A stretch of 64,000 nucleotides of DNA from Paenibacillus phyllosphaerae. GTDB taxonomy: Bacteria; Bacillota; Bacilli; Paenibacillales; Paenibacillaceae. Location: assembly GCF_014192105.1 (NCBI RefSeq), contig NZ_JACHXK010000022.1, positions 1 through 64,000 of the forward strand. Direction: 5' to 3'. The translations under genes were made by a program, and so were the position numbers. The notes beneath the pieces are model-generated. The model had not been told where the DNA came from. It made no database searches and worked only from the letters and a program-made list of their open reading frames with translations. Every line of letters starts with the position of its first letter. Position 1 is the first letter of the stretch. Positions 44,646-53,087 of this stretch are shown one piece after another.

Positions 44646-45317
44646 ATGAAAAAGATCGCTTACCTCGCCTTATTATTCGGCTTAGTTACTGCCACTACTC
44701 AGGTTCACCCTGCTCCTGCCCATGCAGCTACGACCGTAAGCGCCACGATCGTCGTTCCTGCGGGCACGACGTATGACGGCAAAGGCGCTATCTTCGTCGC
44801 CAATCCGAGCACGTTGGGCGATGGCAGCCAAGCGGAAGGCCAGAAGCCGCTCTTCAAGCTGGAAGCGGGCGCAACGCTGAAGAACGTAATTATCGGGGCG
44901 CCTGGTGCCGATGGCGTCCACTGTTATGGCAACTGCAATATTACGAACGTAACCTGGCAGGACGTCGGTGAGGACGCCTTGACGCTGAAGGAGTCCGGCA
45001 CGGTCAACATTACGGGCGGCGCTGCTTATAAGGCGTATGACAAGGTGTTCCAGATCAATGCCGCCGGCACGATCAATATTAAGAACTTCAAGGCCAATGA
45101 TATCGGGAAGCTGGTCCGTCAGCTCGGCGGCTCGACGTACAAGGTGGTCATGACGGTCGACAGCAGCGACATCTCGAATGTGAAGGACTCGATCCTGCGA
45201 ACCGACAGCACCGTCAGCACGGGTAAAATCACGAATACGAGGTATTCGTCGGTGCCGACCCTCTTCAAGGGCTTCGCATCAGGCAAAACGAGCCAATCGG
45301 GCAACACGGCTTACTAA
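44646..45317 (+). CDS. Pectate lyase, family PL3
   Basis: Protein of 223 residues. Start ATG 44646 ([13 protein letters not shown]) gives a standard signal peptide cleaved near AHA-ATT at about 28; the longer frame from 44553 is not credible. The PL3 beta-helix core is clear: [53 protein letters not shown]3 enzymes cleave polygalacturonate by calcium-dependent beta-elimination. Secreted, matching a plant- or soil-associated life. Confidence 0.93.
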   Translation: MKKIAYLALLFGLVTATTQVHPAPAHAATTVSATIVVPAGTTYDGKGAIFVANPSTLGDGSQAEGQKPLFKLEAGATLKNVIIGAPGADGVHCYGNCNITNVTWQDVGEDALTLKESGTVNITGGAAYKAYDKVFQINAAGTINIKNFKANDIGKLVRQLGGSTYKVVMTVDSSDISNVKDSILRTDSTVSTGKITNTRYSSVPTLFKGFASGKTSQSGNTAY

Positions 45318-45380
45318 AGAGCTTAGCGGCTCCAGGCGATAACCGGCACCAATCGAATCGTAGCAGTAAACCATACCAAG

Positions 45381-45424
45381 GCCGGGAAGCTTCTCTTCAT
45401 GAGAAGGTTGCCCGGCTTTTTCTG
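45381..45424 (+). terminator. Pectate lyase gene terminator
   Basis: GCCGGG ... CCCGGC stem with inner CTTCTC / GAGAAG, then TTTTTC. Confidence 0.85.
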
Positions 45425-45732
45425 ACGAACTCACAGATTAAAATGAGTTACTGAACAATGTGTCCTTTATACTGGGTGCAACAGTAGAACTTACCCGTAG
45501 GAAAAAGTTACCTAAGACTTAAGGTCCATGATTGGCGAAAAGAAATACTTGAAGACTATGATGAAAATAAAAGTGACCCTAATTACCTACACTAAACCCC
45601 GTAAATGGTCACGAGTTGAGTGCTCTGAATTTAGGGATATTTGTCGGATTACGGGGAAATAGGTCGCCGGGTAAGATGTAATCAAGATATCGGATCGGCG
45701 AGTAAGCCATACGAACTCCGCTGAATCTCGAT
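45425..45732. other. Gene-free stretch before the Tad locus
   Basis: AT-richer than its surroundings. No supported gene. One plus-strand frame (about 45490-45595) reads VHDWRKEILEDYDENKSDPN before a stop, which looks protein-like but has no start, so it may be the tail of a lost gene. A weak TTACGG-17-TAAGAT at 45649-45677 could be the promoter for the riboswitch that follows. Confidence 0.35.
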
Positions 45733-45817
45733 AAAGGCAAAACCGGCGAAAGCCGGTGACGCAAAGCTACAGGGGCTAAGCCGCACATCGAGGCGGGACT
45801 TGCCAGCCAGCTGCCGA
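45733..45817 (+). promoter_or_regulatory. Cyclic di-GMP-I (GEMM) riboswitch of the Tad locus
   Basis: Consensus elements in order: AAAGGCAAAA, hairpin CCGGC-GAAA-GCCGG, TGACGCAAAGC, CAGGGGCTAAG, a variable arm CCGCACATCGAGGCGG and the closing TGCCAGCCAGCTGCCG. It lies about 90 bp before the first gene of the Tad/Flp pilus locus. The region just after it (45814-45862) can fold CCGAAA / TTTCGG and GTTC / GAAC around TTTTCTTTT, a possible expression platform. Confidence 0.92.
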
Positions 45818-45906
45818 AAGATTGAGGGGAGTTCTTTTCTTTTGAACCCTCCTTTCGGGACTACAAGGTGGGCTATTTGTCATGAGAAGAGAGGAACAGA
45901 TCGACA

Positions 45907-46299
45907 ATGAAGCTGATCATTCAGGAGAGCGGCAAACTGCTTGGCGACAACATTGAATGCGCTTACACTTTCTATCGGCGATTGAAAGGCCTGATGGGGA
46001 AGACGTCGCTTCCGGACGGGTACGGGCTGCATATCCAGCCTTGCAAAGCCGTTCATACGTTCGGCATGAAGATGGACATCGACGTCTTGCATCTGGATGG
46101 GAAGCGCGTGGTCGTCGGCATCGAGCATCGGCTTCCTCCGCGTTCGGCAGGAACCGCGTTCAAAGGGACAAGCTCGGTCGTCGAACTTCCGGCCGGCACG
46201 CTTGCAGCAGCTGACGTCAAACCTGGACAGCTCGTCATTCTCGAACATGAGTCTCCTCGGACAACAGCGCACCGTAGGTCAACCCCAACATTCCCTTGA
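45907..46299 (+). CDS. DUF192 family protein
   Basis: Protein of 130 residues covering the DUF192 domain (CAYTFYRRLKGLMGKTSL; the signature CKAVHTFGMKMDIDVLHLD). The C-terminal tail (about 112-130) is Arg/Thr/Pro-rich. Function unknown; DUF192 genes occur at the head of several Tad loci. Thirteen bases separate it from the first pilin gene, so both are likely under the riboswitch. Confidence 0.88.
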   Translation: MKLIIQESGKLLGDNIECAYTFYRRLKGLMGKTSLPDGYGLHIQPCKAVHTFGMKMDIDVLHLDGKRVVVGIEHRLPPRSAGTAFKGTSSVVELPAGTLAAADVKPGQLVILEHESPRTTAHRRSTPTFP

Positions 46300-46311
46300 G
46301 GAGGAAGCAAC

Positions 46312-46506
46312 ATGATGAACAAGATTCGCAAGTTCTGGAACGACGAGCAAGGCCAAGGGATGACGGAGTACGGATTGGTGCTCGGCTTGATCGCAGTGGC
46401 GGTCGTCACCTCGCTGATCGCGCTTCGCGGCCATATTATCGGACTGTTCGACAATGCGGAAGATACGGTCAACCAGGGCGTAACCGAGATGGGCGCAACG
46501 CCGTAA
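46312..46506 (+). CDS. flp: Flp type IVb pilin, copy 1
   Basis: Protein of 64 residues: basic leader, prepilin cleavage site EQGQG-MTEYGLV with the Glu and Tyr at +3 and +4 typical of Flp pilins, a hydrophobic helix (about 20-45) and a short tail. It is processed by the TadV-type peptidase encoded downstream. Start ATG seven bases after GAGGAGG. Copies 1 and 2 give identical proteins. Confidence 0.95.
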   Translation: MMNKIRKFWNDEQGQGMTEYGLVLGLIAVAVVTSLIALRGHIIGLFDNAEDTVNQGVTEMGATP

Positions 46507-46600
46507 TCCGCAGCTGGCCTTCCGATCGAGCAACACCTTTTCAACTGCACCGGTCTTGAGACCAACCATGACACGAATCCAAACCTAGGGGGCAAACAAC

Positions 46601-46795
46601 ATGATGAACAAGATTCGCAAGTTCTGGAACGACGAGCAAGGCCAAGGGATGACGGAGTACGGCTTGGTGCTCGGCTTGATCGCGGTGGCGGTCGTCACCT
46701 CGCTGATCGCGCTTCGCGGCCATATTATCGGACTGTTCGACAATGCGGAAGATACGGTCAACCAGGGTGTAACCGAGATGGGCGCAACGCCATAA
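46601..46795 (+). CDS. flp: Flp type IVb pilin, copy 2
   Basis: Protein of 64 residues, identical to copy 1 in sequence, differing by silent changes only. Same cleavage site and helix. Ribosome binding site TAGGGGG. Duplication probably raises pilin dosage. Confidence 0.95.
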   Translation: MMNKIRKFWNDEQGQGMTEYGLVLGLIAVAVVTSLIALRGHIIGLFDNAEDTVNQGVTEMGATP

Positions 46796-46892
46796 ACCGT
46801 AAGGCTCTGCCTTCCCGATAGAGGGACACCTTTCAACTGCACCGATCTTGAGACCAACCATGACACGAATCCAGACCTAGGGGGCAAACAAC

Positions 46893-47087
46893 ATGATGAA
46901 CAAGATTCGCAAGTTCTGGAACGACGAGCAAGGCCAAGGGATGACGGAGTACGGATTGGTGCTCGGCCTGATCGCCGTAGCCGTCGTGACGGCGCTGATC
47001 GCGCTTCGCGGCCACATCATCGGGCTGTTCGACAATGCAGAGGATACCGTGAATACGGGCGTCACGCAGATGGGCACCACGCCATAA
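46893..47087 (+). CDS. flp: Flp type IVb pilin, copy 3
   Basis: Protein of 64 residues, about 92% identical to the other two, with changes in the helix (TSLIAL to TALIAL) and tail (NQGVTEMGATP to NTGVTQMGTTP). It may be a minor or alternative subunit. A short inverted repeat GGGGCCGT / ACGGCCC (47104-47132) follows the gene and could partly end transcription, which would favour pilin over assembly proteins. Confidence 0.95.
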   Translation: MMNKIRKFWNDEQGQGMTEYGLVLGLIAVAVVTALIALRGHIIGLFDNAEDTVNTGVTQMGTTP

Positions 47088-47173
47088 CCAGCGAATTTCG
47101 AGAGGGGCCGTGCGTCCACGTGGCGTACGGCCCTTTCTCTAACCATCTAAAGACGAACGGAGGCATCTGAAAC

Positions 47174-47686
47174 ATGTGGATCAATGCGCTGCTGCTGGCT
47201 GTTCTGAGCATTTGCGTCGTTACCGATATCCGAAGCCGCAAAATCTACAATAACGTTATTCTCCCGGTGTTCGTACTGGCCGTCGTGTTTCAAACGGCGA
47301 CAAGCGGGTGGGACGGCGCACTGCATGCGCTGGCGGGTTTGGCCGTTGGCTTCGCCATATTGTTCATTCCTTACATGCTCGGAGGCATGGGGGCAGGCGA
47401 TGTGAAGCTGCTCGCGCTGGTCGGTGCGCTGAAGGGCGTCGGATTCGTACTGGTCGCTTCCTTCTATATGGCGCTGGTCGGAGCCTTGATGGCGCTGCTG
47501 ATCGTCTTATTCAAAAAAGGGTTCCGTGAACGCGTGCGATTCGTGCAGTATGTGGCCGTATGCATCCGGTTTCGGCTCAAGCTGCCGCTGCAGGGCGCGT
47601 TTACGTCAGGCACTTACCCGTACGGAGTCGCCATCGCCGGCGGCTGCCTGTTCGGACTTATGCTGAAGGGATGGGGAGCGGGATGA
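47174..47686 (+). CDS. tadV: Prepilin peptidase, TadV/CpaA type
   Basis: Protein of 170 residues, A24 family membrane aspartic protease with about six helices. The two catalytic Asp lie in VTDIRSRKIYN (about 17) and GMGAGDVKLLALVG (about 79). Short form without methylase domain, as usual in Tad loci. It overlaps tadE by four bases. Confidence 0.92.
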   Translation: MWINALLLAVLSICVVTDIRSRKIYNNVILPVFVLAVVFQTATSGWDGALHALAGLAVGFAILFIPYMLGGMGAGDVKLLALVGALKGVGFVLVASFYMALVGALMALLIVLFKKGFRERVRFVQYVAVCIRFRLKLPLQGAFTSGTYPYGVAIAGGCLFGLMLKGWGAG

Positions 47687-48063
47687 TCAAGGACCAGCGC
47701 GGGCAGTCGATTGTCGAGTTTGCGCTGCTGCTGCCGCTGCTCTTGCTGCTCTTGTGCGGGATCGTGGATCTGGGCCGGCTGCTGTTCGCATACTCCAGCC
47801 TGCAGATGACCGTTCAGGAAACGGTAAGGCTCGGCGGGCTTGGGCGTAGCGACGCAGAGATGACGACGTATGCCAAAGGGCATCTCCGTGTAGGGGACCC
47901 GTCAGGCATGACGGTGACGATCTCGCCGGCGCAGTCCGTACGCAAATCGGGGCAGAATCTGACGGTGACCGTGCATTATTCGCTGCCGCTCATCACGCCG
48001 GTCATGACGGCGATCATCCCGGCCCCGGTTCTTTCAGCGAATTCTACCATTCGGGTCGAGTAG
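47683..48063 (+). CDS. tadE: TadE-like pseudopilin
   Basis: Protein of 126 residues, ATG at 47683 overlapping the tadV stop. N-terminal DQRGQSIVEFALLLPLLLLL is the TadE signature, combining a prepilin-type cleavage site and membrane helix; the rest is extracytoplasmic. It is a minor pilin of the Tad machine. Confidence 0.92.
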   Translation: MIKDQRGQSIVEFALLLPLLLLLLCGIVDLGRLLFAYSSLQMTVQETVRLGGLGRSDAEMTTYAKGHLRVGDPSGMTVTISPAQSVRKSGQNLTVTVHYSLPLITPVMTAIIPAPVLSANSTIRVE

Positions 48064-48074
48064 GAGGGGAGTTC

Positions 48075-48992
48075 ATGCAGAGGGCGCTAACCGCTTTTCT
48101 CCGGGAAGAGCGCGGCAGCACGATTGTGCTGGCCGGCATGTCGATGCTGTTCCTGCTTACGGTAGTCGGGCTCGTCGTGGACGGCGGCACGATGTACGCG
48201 GCGAAGAGCCATCTGCAGAAGACGGCGAACGCGGCGGTCTTATCCGGCGCTCAGGAGCTGACCGGGCAATCGGCTGCGGTTACGACGGTCATCGGTTCGA
48301 TCCTTGCCCAGCATGGCGAGCAGGGCAGCTTGGTTCGGACGGATATTGTACCTCAATCTTCCGTTCGCGTGACGCTGCGCAAGGAGATCACGCTCGGCTT
48401 CGCCCGGCTGCTGGGCAAGGATAAGGCGGTCGTGACGGTAGAGGCAGCCGCAGGCATAACGCCGATGGCCAGCGCGGCCGGGGCGGCGCCGCTTGGGATC
48501 GACGAATCGATTCCGCTGGAATATTTGAAGCCGTATAAATTGAAAGTAGACAGCTCCGGCGTGGAGTCCGGTTACTTCGGTATCCTGGCGCTCGGCGGTC
48601 CCGGGGCCACGACTTACGAGAGCAATCTGAAGTACGGGTATCCAAGCGAGATCAAAGTCGGCGATATTATCGATACGGAGACGGGCAATGTCGCAGGCAA
48701 AACACGCGACAGCATCAACTTGCGGCTCGAGCAAGATCTATATCCGGCCGGGGAATATTGGCGTCGCGATTCTACCCGGGTCATTCTGATCCCGGTGTAC
48801 CGGCCCTATCAATTCTCGTCCAGCCAGCTGAAGTATATCGAGGTTCGCGGATTCGCCTACTTCTATATTCTGGAGCCGATGTCGAGCAAAGATACTTCGA
48901 TTACGGGAATGTTCATTCAGCGGGCGAATACCGGATTTACTGCGCCCGGCACGATCGACAAGGGAGCATACGCCATCCGGCTGATCGAATAA
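48075..48992 (+). CDS. TadG-like pilus-associated protein
   Basis: Protein of 305 residues. N-terminus EERGSTIVLAGMSMLFLLTVVGLVVDGGTMYAAKSHLQKTANAAVLSGAQEL is the TadE/TadG-like start with one membrane helix; the extracytoplasmic remainder (about 50-305) has no recognised domain. Members sit on the outside of the assembly complex. Eleven bases after tadE. Confidence 0.88.
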   Translation: MQRALTAFLREERGSTIVLAGMSMLFLLTVVGLVVDGGTMYAAKSHLQKTANAAVLSGAQELTGQSAAVTTVIGSILAQHGEQGSLVRTDIVPQSSVRVTLRKEITLGFARLLGKDKAVVTVEAAAGITPMASAAGAAPLGIDESIPLEYLKPYKLKVDSSGVESGYFGILALGGPGATTYESNLKYGYPSEIKVGDIIDTETGNVAGKTRDSINLRLEQDLYPAGEYWRRDSTRVILIPVYRPYQFSSSQLKYIEVRGFAYFYILEPMSSKDTSITGMFIQRANTGFTAPGTIDKGAYAIRLIE

Positions 48993-49039
48993 ACGTACGG
49001 CCTCACATCACGATTACGCGCTAGGGACAGGTGACGCTC

Positions 49040-49765
49040 ATGAGATCAAAAATCGTTTTGGCCGCCGCGCTTATTATGGGACTTGCGACGACGGCGCTCT
49101 TTTTCACTTATATGCGGGATCTGGACCAGAAGGCGGCCTCCGTCAAAGAAACGGTCCGGGTTCTCGCGGCCAAACAGGCGATTGCCGAGAATACGAAGCT
49201 GACGGGCGCCATGCTCGAGCTGGTCGACGTGCCGGCCACGGCGATCAACGCTACGGCGCTGCGCGAAGCCGGTTTGGCAGCGGGCAAAATCACGGCCGCA
49301 CGGCTTGTGCCGGGCGAGGTGCTGCTCCCCCACCATCTGAAGGATCAGCAGGAGGAGGCGCTGTTCGTCTCCAAAAAAATTCGCGAAGGCTACCGGGCCG
49401 CGGCCGTCGGCGTCAACCTCGTACAGTCGGTATCGAATCTGATTGAGCCCGGCGACTACGTGGATGTGGTCTACACGGCCGAGGATAAAGCGACGAAGAA
49501 GATGACATCCACGATGATCCTGGAGAATGTCCGTGTACTGGCTATCGGACGGCGGATGATAGAAGCGCTCACGGATACGCCCTATGTGGAGTACGCAACC
49601 GTAACGCTGGAGGTCAAGCCGGCGGATGGCGTGAAGCTGATCCGGTCGGACGAGGAAGGCACGGTGAGCTTGATGCTGCGGAGCCGGGTGGCGGTTGCGG
49701 CAGGAGCGAAAGGCGCAGCGGGAGCGGCGGCACAAACGGATAAGGCGGCCATGACGAAGAAATAA
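49040..49765 (+). CDS. cpaB: Flp pilus assembly protein CpaB/RcpC
   Basis: Protein of 241 residues; ATG 49040 is chosen over GTG 49031 for spacing to CAGGTGA. One membrane helix (about 5-22), a SAF domain (about 35-100: VRVLAAKQAIAENTKLTGAMLELVDVP) and an RcpC domain. In diderms CpaB helps the outer-membrane channel; with no secretin here it may bind peptidoglycan or guide the pilus through the wall. The Ala/Gly-rich C-terminus is low-complexity. Confidence 0.9.
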   Translation: MRSKIVLAAALIMGLATTALFFTYMRDLDQKAASVKETVRVLAAKQAIAENTKLTGAMLELVDVPATAINATALREAGLAAGKITAARLVPGEVLLPHHLKDQQEEALFVSKKIREGYRAAAVGVNLVQSVSNLIEPGDYVDVVYTAEDKATKKMTSTMILENVRVLAIGRRMIEALTDTPYVEYATVTLEVKPADGVKLIRSDEEGTVSLMLRSRVAVAAGAKGAAGAAAQTDKAAMTKK

Positions 49766-49810
49766 GGCTATGGACGTAAGCAGGGGACGAGAAAGAGGAG
49801 GCGCGGCAGC

Positions 49811-50650
49811 ATGAATGAAGCGGATAACAAGGAGAAGGCAGCGGCGGGCGGCAAGCGGGGCGAGATGATCGTCGTCTGCAGCGCCAAGGGCGGTATCGGC
49901 CGCACTGTGCTGGCGGTGAATCTGGCGGTCGCGCTGACCAAGAAGAATATCCAGATCGGCCTGCTCGATGCCAGCTTCCAGTTCGGCGACGTCGCGCTTG
50001 CACTCGATCTCCACCCGACCTTTACGGTCAAGGATGCCGTCGAAAGTCTGGCGCATATGGATCGTCATACGCTGGCGGGCTATCTCATTCACCATCATAG
50101 CGGCGTTAAGGTGTTGGCGGCGCCGGAGCGGCCGGAGCAGGCGGATCTGGTGACCGCCGAAGCGGTCGAGCAGATTTGCGACCTGCTGCTGGCCCATCAC
50201 GATTACGTCATCGTCGATACGGGCGCCGGTCTGCAAGAGAAGACGCTGCAGCTGCTCGAGAAGGCGGATCATGTGTTCATGATGACTACGCTCGAGATGA
50301 CGGCGGTGAAGAATACGAAGCTGATGCTCGAGACGCTGGAGGTGCTGGGGCTTCGGGAGAAAACGCAGCTGATCGTGAACCGTGCAACGATGGAGAGCGT
50401 GCTGAAGGCATCGGATGTGCCGGATATGCTGGGCATGGAAGGCGCGATATTCGTTCCGAACGATTTTCAGCTCGTCTCGCAATCGCTTAATATCGGCATT
50501 CCGTTCGTGCTGAACCAAGCGAAGTCCGAGATGGCCAAGACGGTGTTCAAGATGGCGGAGCAGCTCATATCAAGGCGGGAGATCTCGACGTTCAAACCGA
50601 AGGCCGGCTCCTTCTTCCAGCAGCTGTTCGGCCGGGCGGCGAAGGCATAA
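49811..50650 (+). CDS. tadZ: TadZ/CpaE-like localisation ATPase
   Basis: Protein of 279 residues of the ParA/MinD group. The deviant Walker A reads SAKGGIGRTVLAVNLA, with Arg where the ATP-binding Lys is usual; the signature Lys (KGG) is kept. TadZ proteins often have degenerate ATP sites. No receiver domain is present, unlike CpaE of some species. It probably places the pilus machine at a cell site. Confidence 0.88.
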   Translation: MNEADNKEKAAAGGKRGEMIVVCSAKGGIGRTVLAVNLAVALTKKNIQIGLLDASFQFGDVALALDLHPTFTVKDAVESLAHMDRHTLAGYLIHHHSGVKVLAAPERPEQADLVTAEAVEQICDLLLAHHDYVIVDTGAGLQEKTLQLLEKADHVFMMTTLEMTAVKNTKLMLETLEVLGLREKTQLIVNRATMESVLKASDVPDMLGMEGAIFVPNDFQLVSQSLNIGIPFVLNQAKSEMAKTVFKMAEQLISRREISTFKPKAGSFFQQLFGRAAKA

Positions 50651-50682
50651 GCGCGAAGCGGACTTGAAGGAGGATATGGACG

Positions 50683-52113
50683 ATGAGCTTACTGGACAAA
50701 ATACAGGCGAAAACGGCTGCGGCCGCCGCGGCGAACGAGGTAGACGGCGTCGAGCAGACCGTCAGCGTCGAGCAAGGCAGCAAAACGCAGAAGAAGGATT
50801 TGCTGCAGGCCTTTCGCCAGATTCGCGGCACGGACACGCGGCAGAAAGAGCCTCAAGCGGCCATCTCCAAGCACCAGGAGCTCAAGAACAAGCTGCATAA
50901 GCAGGTTCTGAGCGACCTCAAGGACGAGGACGTGGAAGCGATCATTCCGAAGATCGATGCGATGGCGATCGAGATCATCATGGAGGATGAGTCGTTCCGC
51001 GGCAAGGTGGACCGGAAGAAGGTCGTGGAGGAGCTGCTGCACGACTTGACCGGCTTCGGGCCGATCAACCCGTTGCTGCTCGATCCGGAGGTCAGCGAAG
51101 TGATGGTGAACGGGCCGAATCAGGTGTATGTGGAGCGCGGGGGCAAAGTCGAACTCTCCTACGTGCAGTTTCGCGATGACGAGCATGTGATGAACATTAT
51201 CGAGAAAATCGTGGCCCCGATCGGGCGGCGCGTCGACGAGAGCAGCCCGATGGTCGATGCGCGGCTGCCGGACGGCTCGCGCGTGAACGTCATTATTCCC
51301 CCGCTGTCGCTGAAGGGACCGACGATTACGATCCGCAAATTCTCTAAAGATCCGTTCACGATCGAGAACCTGATTGATTTCGGAACGGTCACCCGCGACA
51401 TGGCGGTCTTCCTCGAAGCTTGCGTCAAGGCGAGGCTGAACATGTTCATCAGCGGCGGCACCGGCTCGGGGAAGACGACGACGCTCAATGTCATCTCGGG
51501 CTTCATTCCGAGCGATGAGCGGATCGTGACGATCGAAGACGCGGCGGAGCTACAGCTGTGGCAGGAACATGTCGTGTCGCTCGAGTCGCGTCCGCCGAAC
51601 ATCGAAGGCAAAGGCGCGGTAACCATCCGCGATCTGGTGCGGAACTCGCTGCGGATGCGGCCGGAGCGGATCGTCATTGGCGAGGTGCGCGGCGGCGAAG
51701 CGCTCGATATGCTGCAGGCGATGAATACGGGCCACGACGGCTCGCTCGCCACCGGCCACTCGAACAGCCCGCGCGATATGATCTCGCGCCTGGAGACGAT
51801 GGTGTTGATGGCGGGCATCGAGCTGCCGGTCAAAGCGATACGCGAGCAGATCGCCGGGGCGATTGACGTCATCATCCAACAGTCCCGGCTGAAGGACGGC
51901 TCCCGCAAAATCACGAACATTACCGAGGTCCAAGGGATGGAGGGCGATGTGATCGTGCTGCAGGATATTTTCACCTTCAAGCAGACGGGCGTGGACGAAC
52001 GCGGCCGCATCGCCGGCAAGCTGGCGCCGACCGGCGTTCGGCCGATGTTTTACGAACGGCTGGAGACATCGGGCATTCACATCCCGGCCTCCGTATTCGT
52101 GGAAGGGGAGTGA
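50683..52113 (+). CDS. tadA: Tad pilus secretion ATPase TadA/CpaF
   Basis: Protein of 476 residues, type II/IV secretion ATPase that powers both extension and retraction. N-terminal domain with LLDPEVSEVMVNGPNQVYVERGGKVEL (about 140-170), Walker A GGTGSGKTT (about 257-265), Asp box TIEDAAELQL, Walker B RMRPERIVIGEVRGGEALDM and His box GHDGSLATGHSNS. Ribosome binding site AAGGAGG. Confidence 0.96.
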   Translation: MSLLDKIQAKTAAAAAANEVDGVEQTVSVEQGSKTQKKDLLQAFRQIRGTDTRQKEPQAAISKHQELKNKLHKQVLSDLKDEDVEAIIPKIDAMAIEIIMEDESFRGKVDRKKVVEELLHDLTGFGPINPLLLDPEVSEVMVNGPNQVYVERGGKVELSYVQFRDDEHVMNIIEKIVAPIGRRVDESSPMVDARLPDGSRVNVIIPPLSLKGPTITIRKFSKDPFTIENLIDFGTVTRDMAVFLEACVKARLNMFISGGTGSGKTTTLNVISGFIPSDERIVTIEDAAELQLWQEHVVSLESRPPNIEGKGAVTIRDLVRNSLRMRPERIVIGEVRGGEALDMLQAMNTGHDGSLATGHSNSPRDMISRLETMVLMAGIELPVKAIREQIAGAIDVIIQQSRLKDGSRKITNITEVQGMEGDVIVLQDIFTFKQTGVDERGRIAGKLAPTGVRPMFYERLETSGIHIPASVFVEGE

Positions 52114-52120
52114 GCGGCGC

Positions 52121-53083
52121 ATGGCCTTGATCCTGTCGGTCATGGTATTTCTGAGCAGTCTGCTGATGTTCACGGCGGTCTTGCAGCGTTTGTTCCTGAC
52201 GGACAAACGGATGGAGAAGCGGCTTCGGCACTATCTGATGCTCAATGACAAGCGGCAGCTTGGCGGCCGGAAGCTGGATCTGCTGGTCCAATTGCAGCTG
52301 TACAAGCAGACCGTCCGCGAGAAGGTGCTGACGAAGAAGAAGAGCGACCGATTGGAGGAAACGCTTAGTTTGGCCGGCCTTCCGATCAAGCCGGAGGAGT
52401 ATGTGATCTTTCAGTGGATGAGCACGGCGCTCGGCGCGGGCCTTGTCTATTTGCTTACCGGCCAGCCGTTCATGCTCACCGTCGGGGCAGTCGCCGGGTT
52501 TCTGGCACCCCGATGGTATGTGGCAAGACGGCGCCGGAAGCGGATTGCGGCATTCAACGACGGCTTGCTCGATATGCTGACGACGGTTATCGGCTCCTTG
52601 CGCGCCGGGTTCAGCTTCGTGCAGGCGCTCAAGACGGTCGTGGAGGAAAGCGACGGCCCGATGCGGGAGGAAGCGGATATTGTGCTGAAGGAAATGCAGT
52701 ACGGCGCGAGCGTCGAGGATGCGCTTGGCAATTGGCGGGAGCGGATGCCGAGCGAAGACCTTGATCTGATGATCCAGGCCATTCTTATTCAGCGTCAGAT
52801 CGGCGGCAATCTGGCGGTCATTCTCGAGACGATCGTGCAGACGATCCGCGACCGCGGCCGAATCCAACGGCAGGTGACCACTTTAACGGCGCAGGGACGG
52901 CTCTCGGGCATGGTCATCGGGCTGCTGCCCTTCGTGCTCGGCGTGCTGATCTATATGATTGAGCCGGACTATATCGGCACGTTGTTCCGCCATCCCATCG
53001 GCATCGGACTGATGATCGGAGGGTTCGTCTCCGGCACGGTCGGGTTTGTCCTTATTCGAAAAATGACGATGATCGAGGTGTAG
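52121..53083 (+). CDS. tadB: Tad pilus inner-membrane platform protein TadB
   Basis: Protein of 320 residues, T2SSF domain (about 150-280: FNDGLLDMLTTVIGSLRAGFSFVQAL; QRQIGGNLAVILETIVQTIRDR) with membrane segments near 1-20, 95-135 and at the C-terminus. It forms the membrane platform together with TadC. Confidence 0.94.
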   Translation: MALILSVMVFLSSLLMFTAVLQRLFLTDKRMEKRLRHYLMLNDKRQLGGRKLDLLVQLQLYKQTVREKVLTKKKSDRLEETLSLAGLPIKPEEYVIFQWMSTALGAGLVYLLTGQPFMLTVGAVAGFLAPRWYVARRRRKRIAAFNDGLLDMLTTVIGSLRAGFSFVQALKTVVEESDGPMREEADIVLKEMQYGASVEDALGNWRERMPSEDLDLMIQAILIQRQIGGNLAVILETIVQTIRDRGRIQRQVTTLTAQGRLSGMVIGLLPFVLGVLIYMIEPDYIGTLFRHPIGIGLMIGGFVSGTVGFVLIRKMTMIEV

Positions 53084-53087
53084 CGTT

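Larger units (their letters stand above)
46312..47090 (+). repeat. Tandem triplication of flp with its leader
   Basis: Three direct copies begin at 46312, 46601 and 46893 (periods 289 and 292 bp). The repeated unit covers the gene and most of the spacer (CAACTGCACCG-TCTTGAGACCAACCATGACACG-ATCC..., CCTAGGGGGCAAACAAC before copies 2 and 3). Copy 3 differs most. Confidence 0.93.

Noticed and set aside
49046-50518. A 490-codon minus-strand frame
   Set aside because: It is the mirror of cpaB and tadZ, which have clear domains and ribosome binding sites; long antisense frames are common in GC-rich codon usage.
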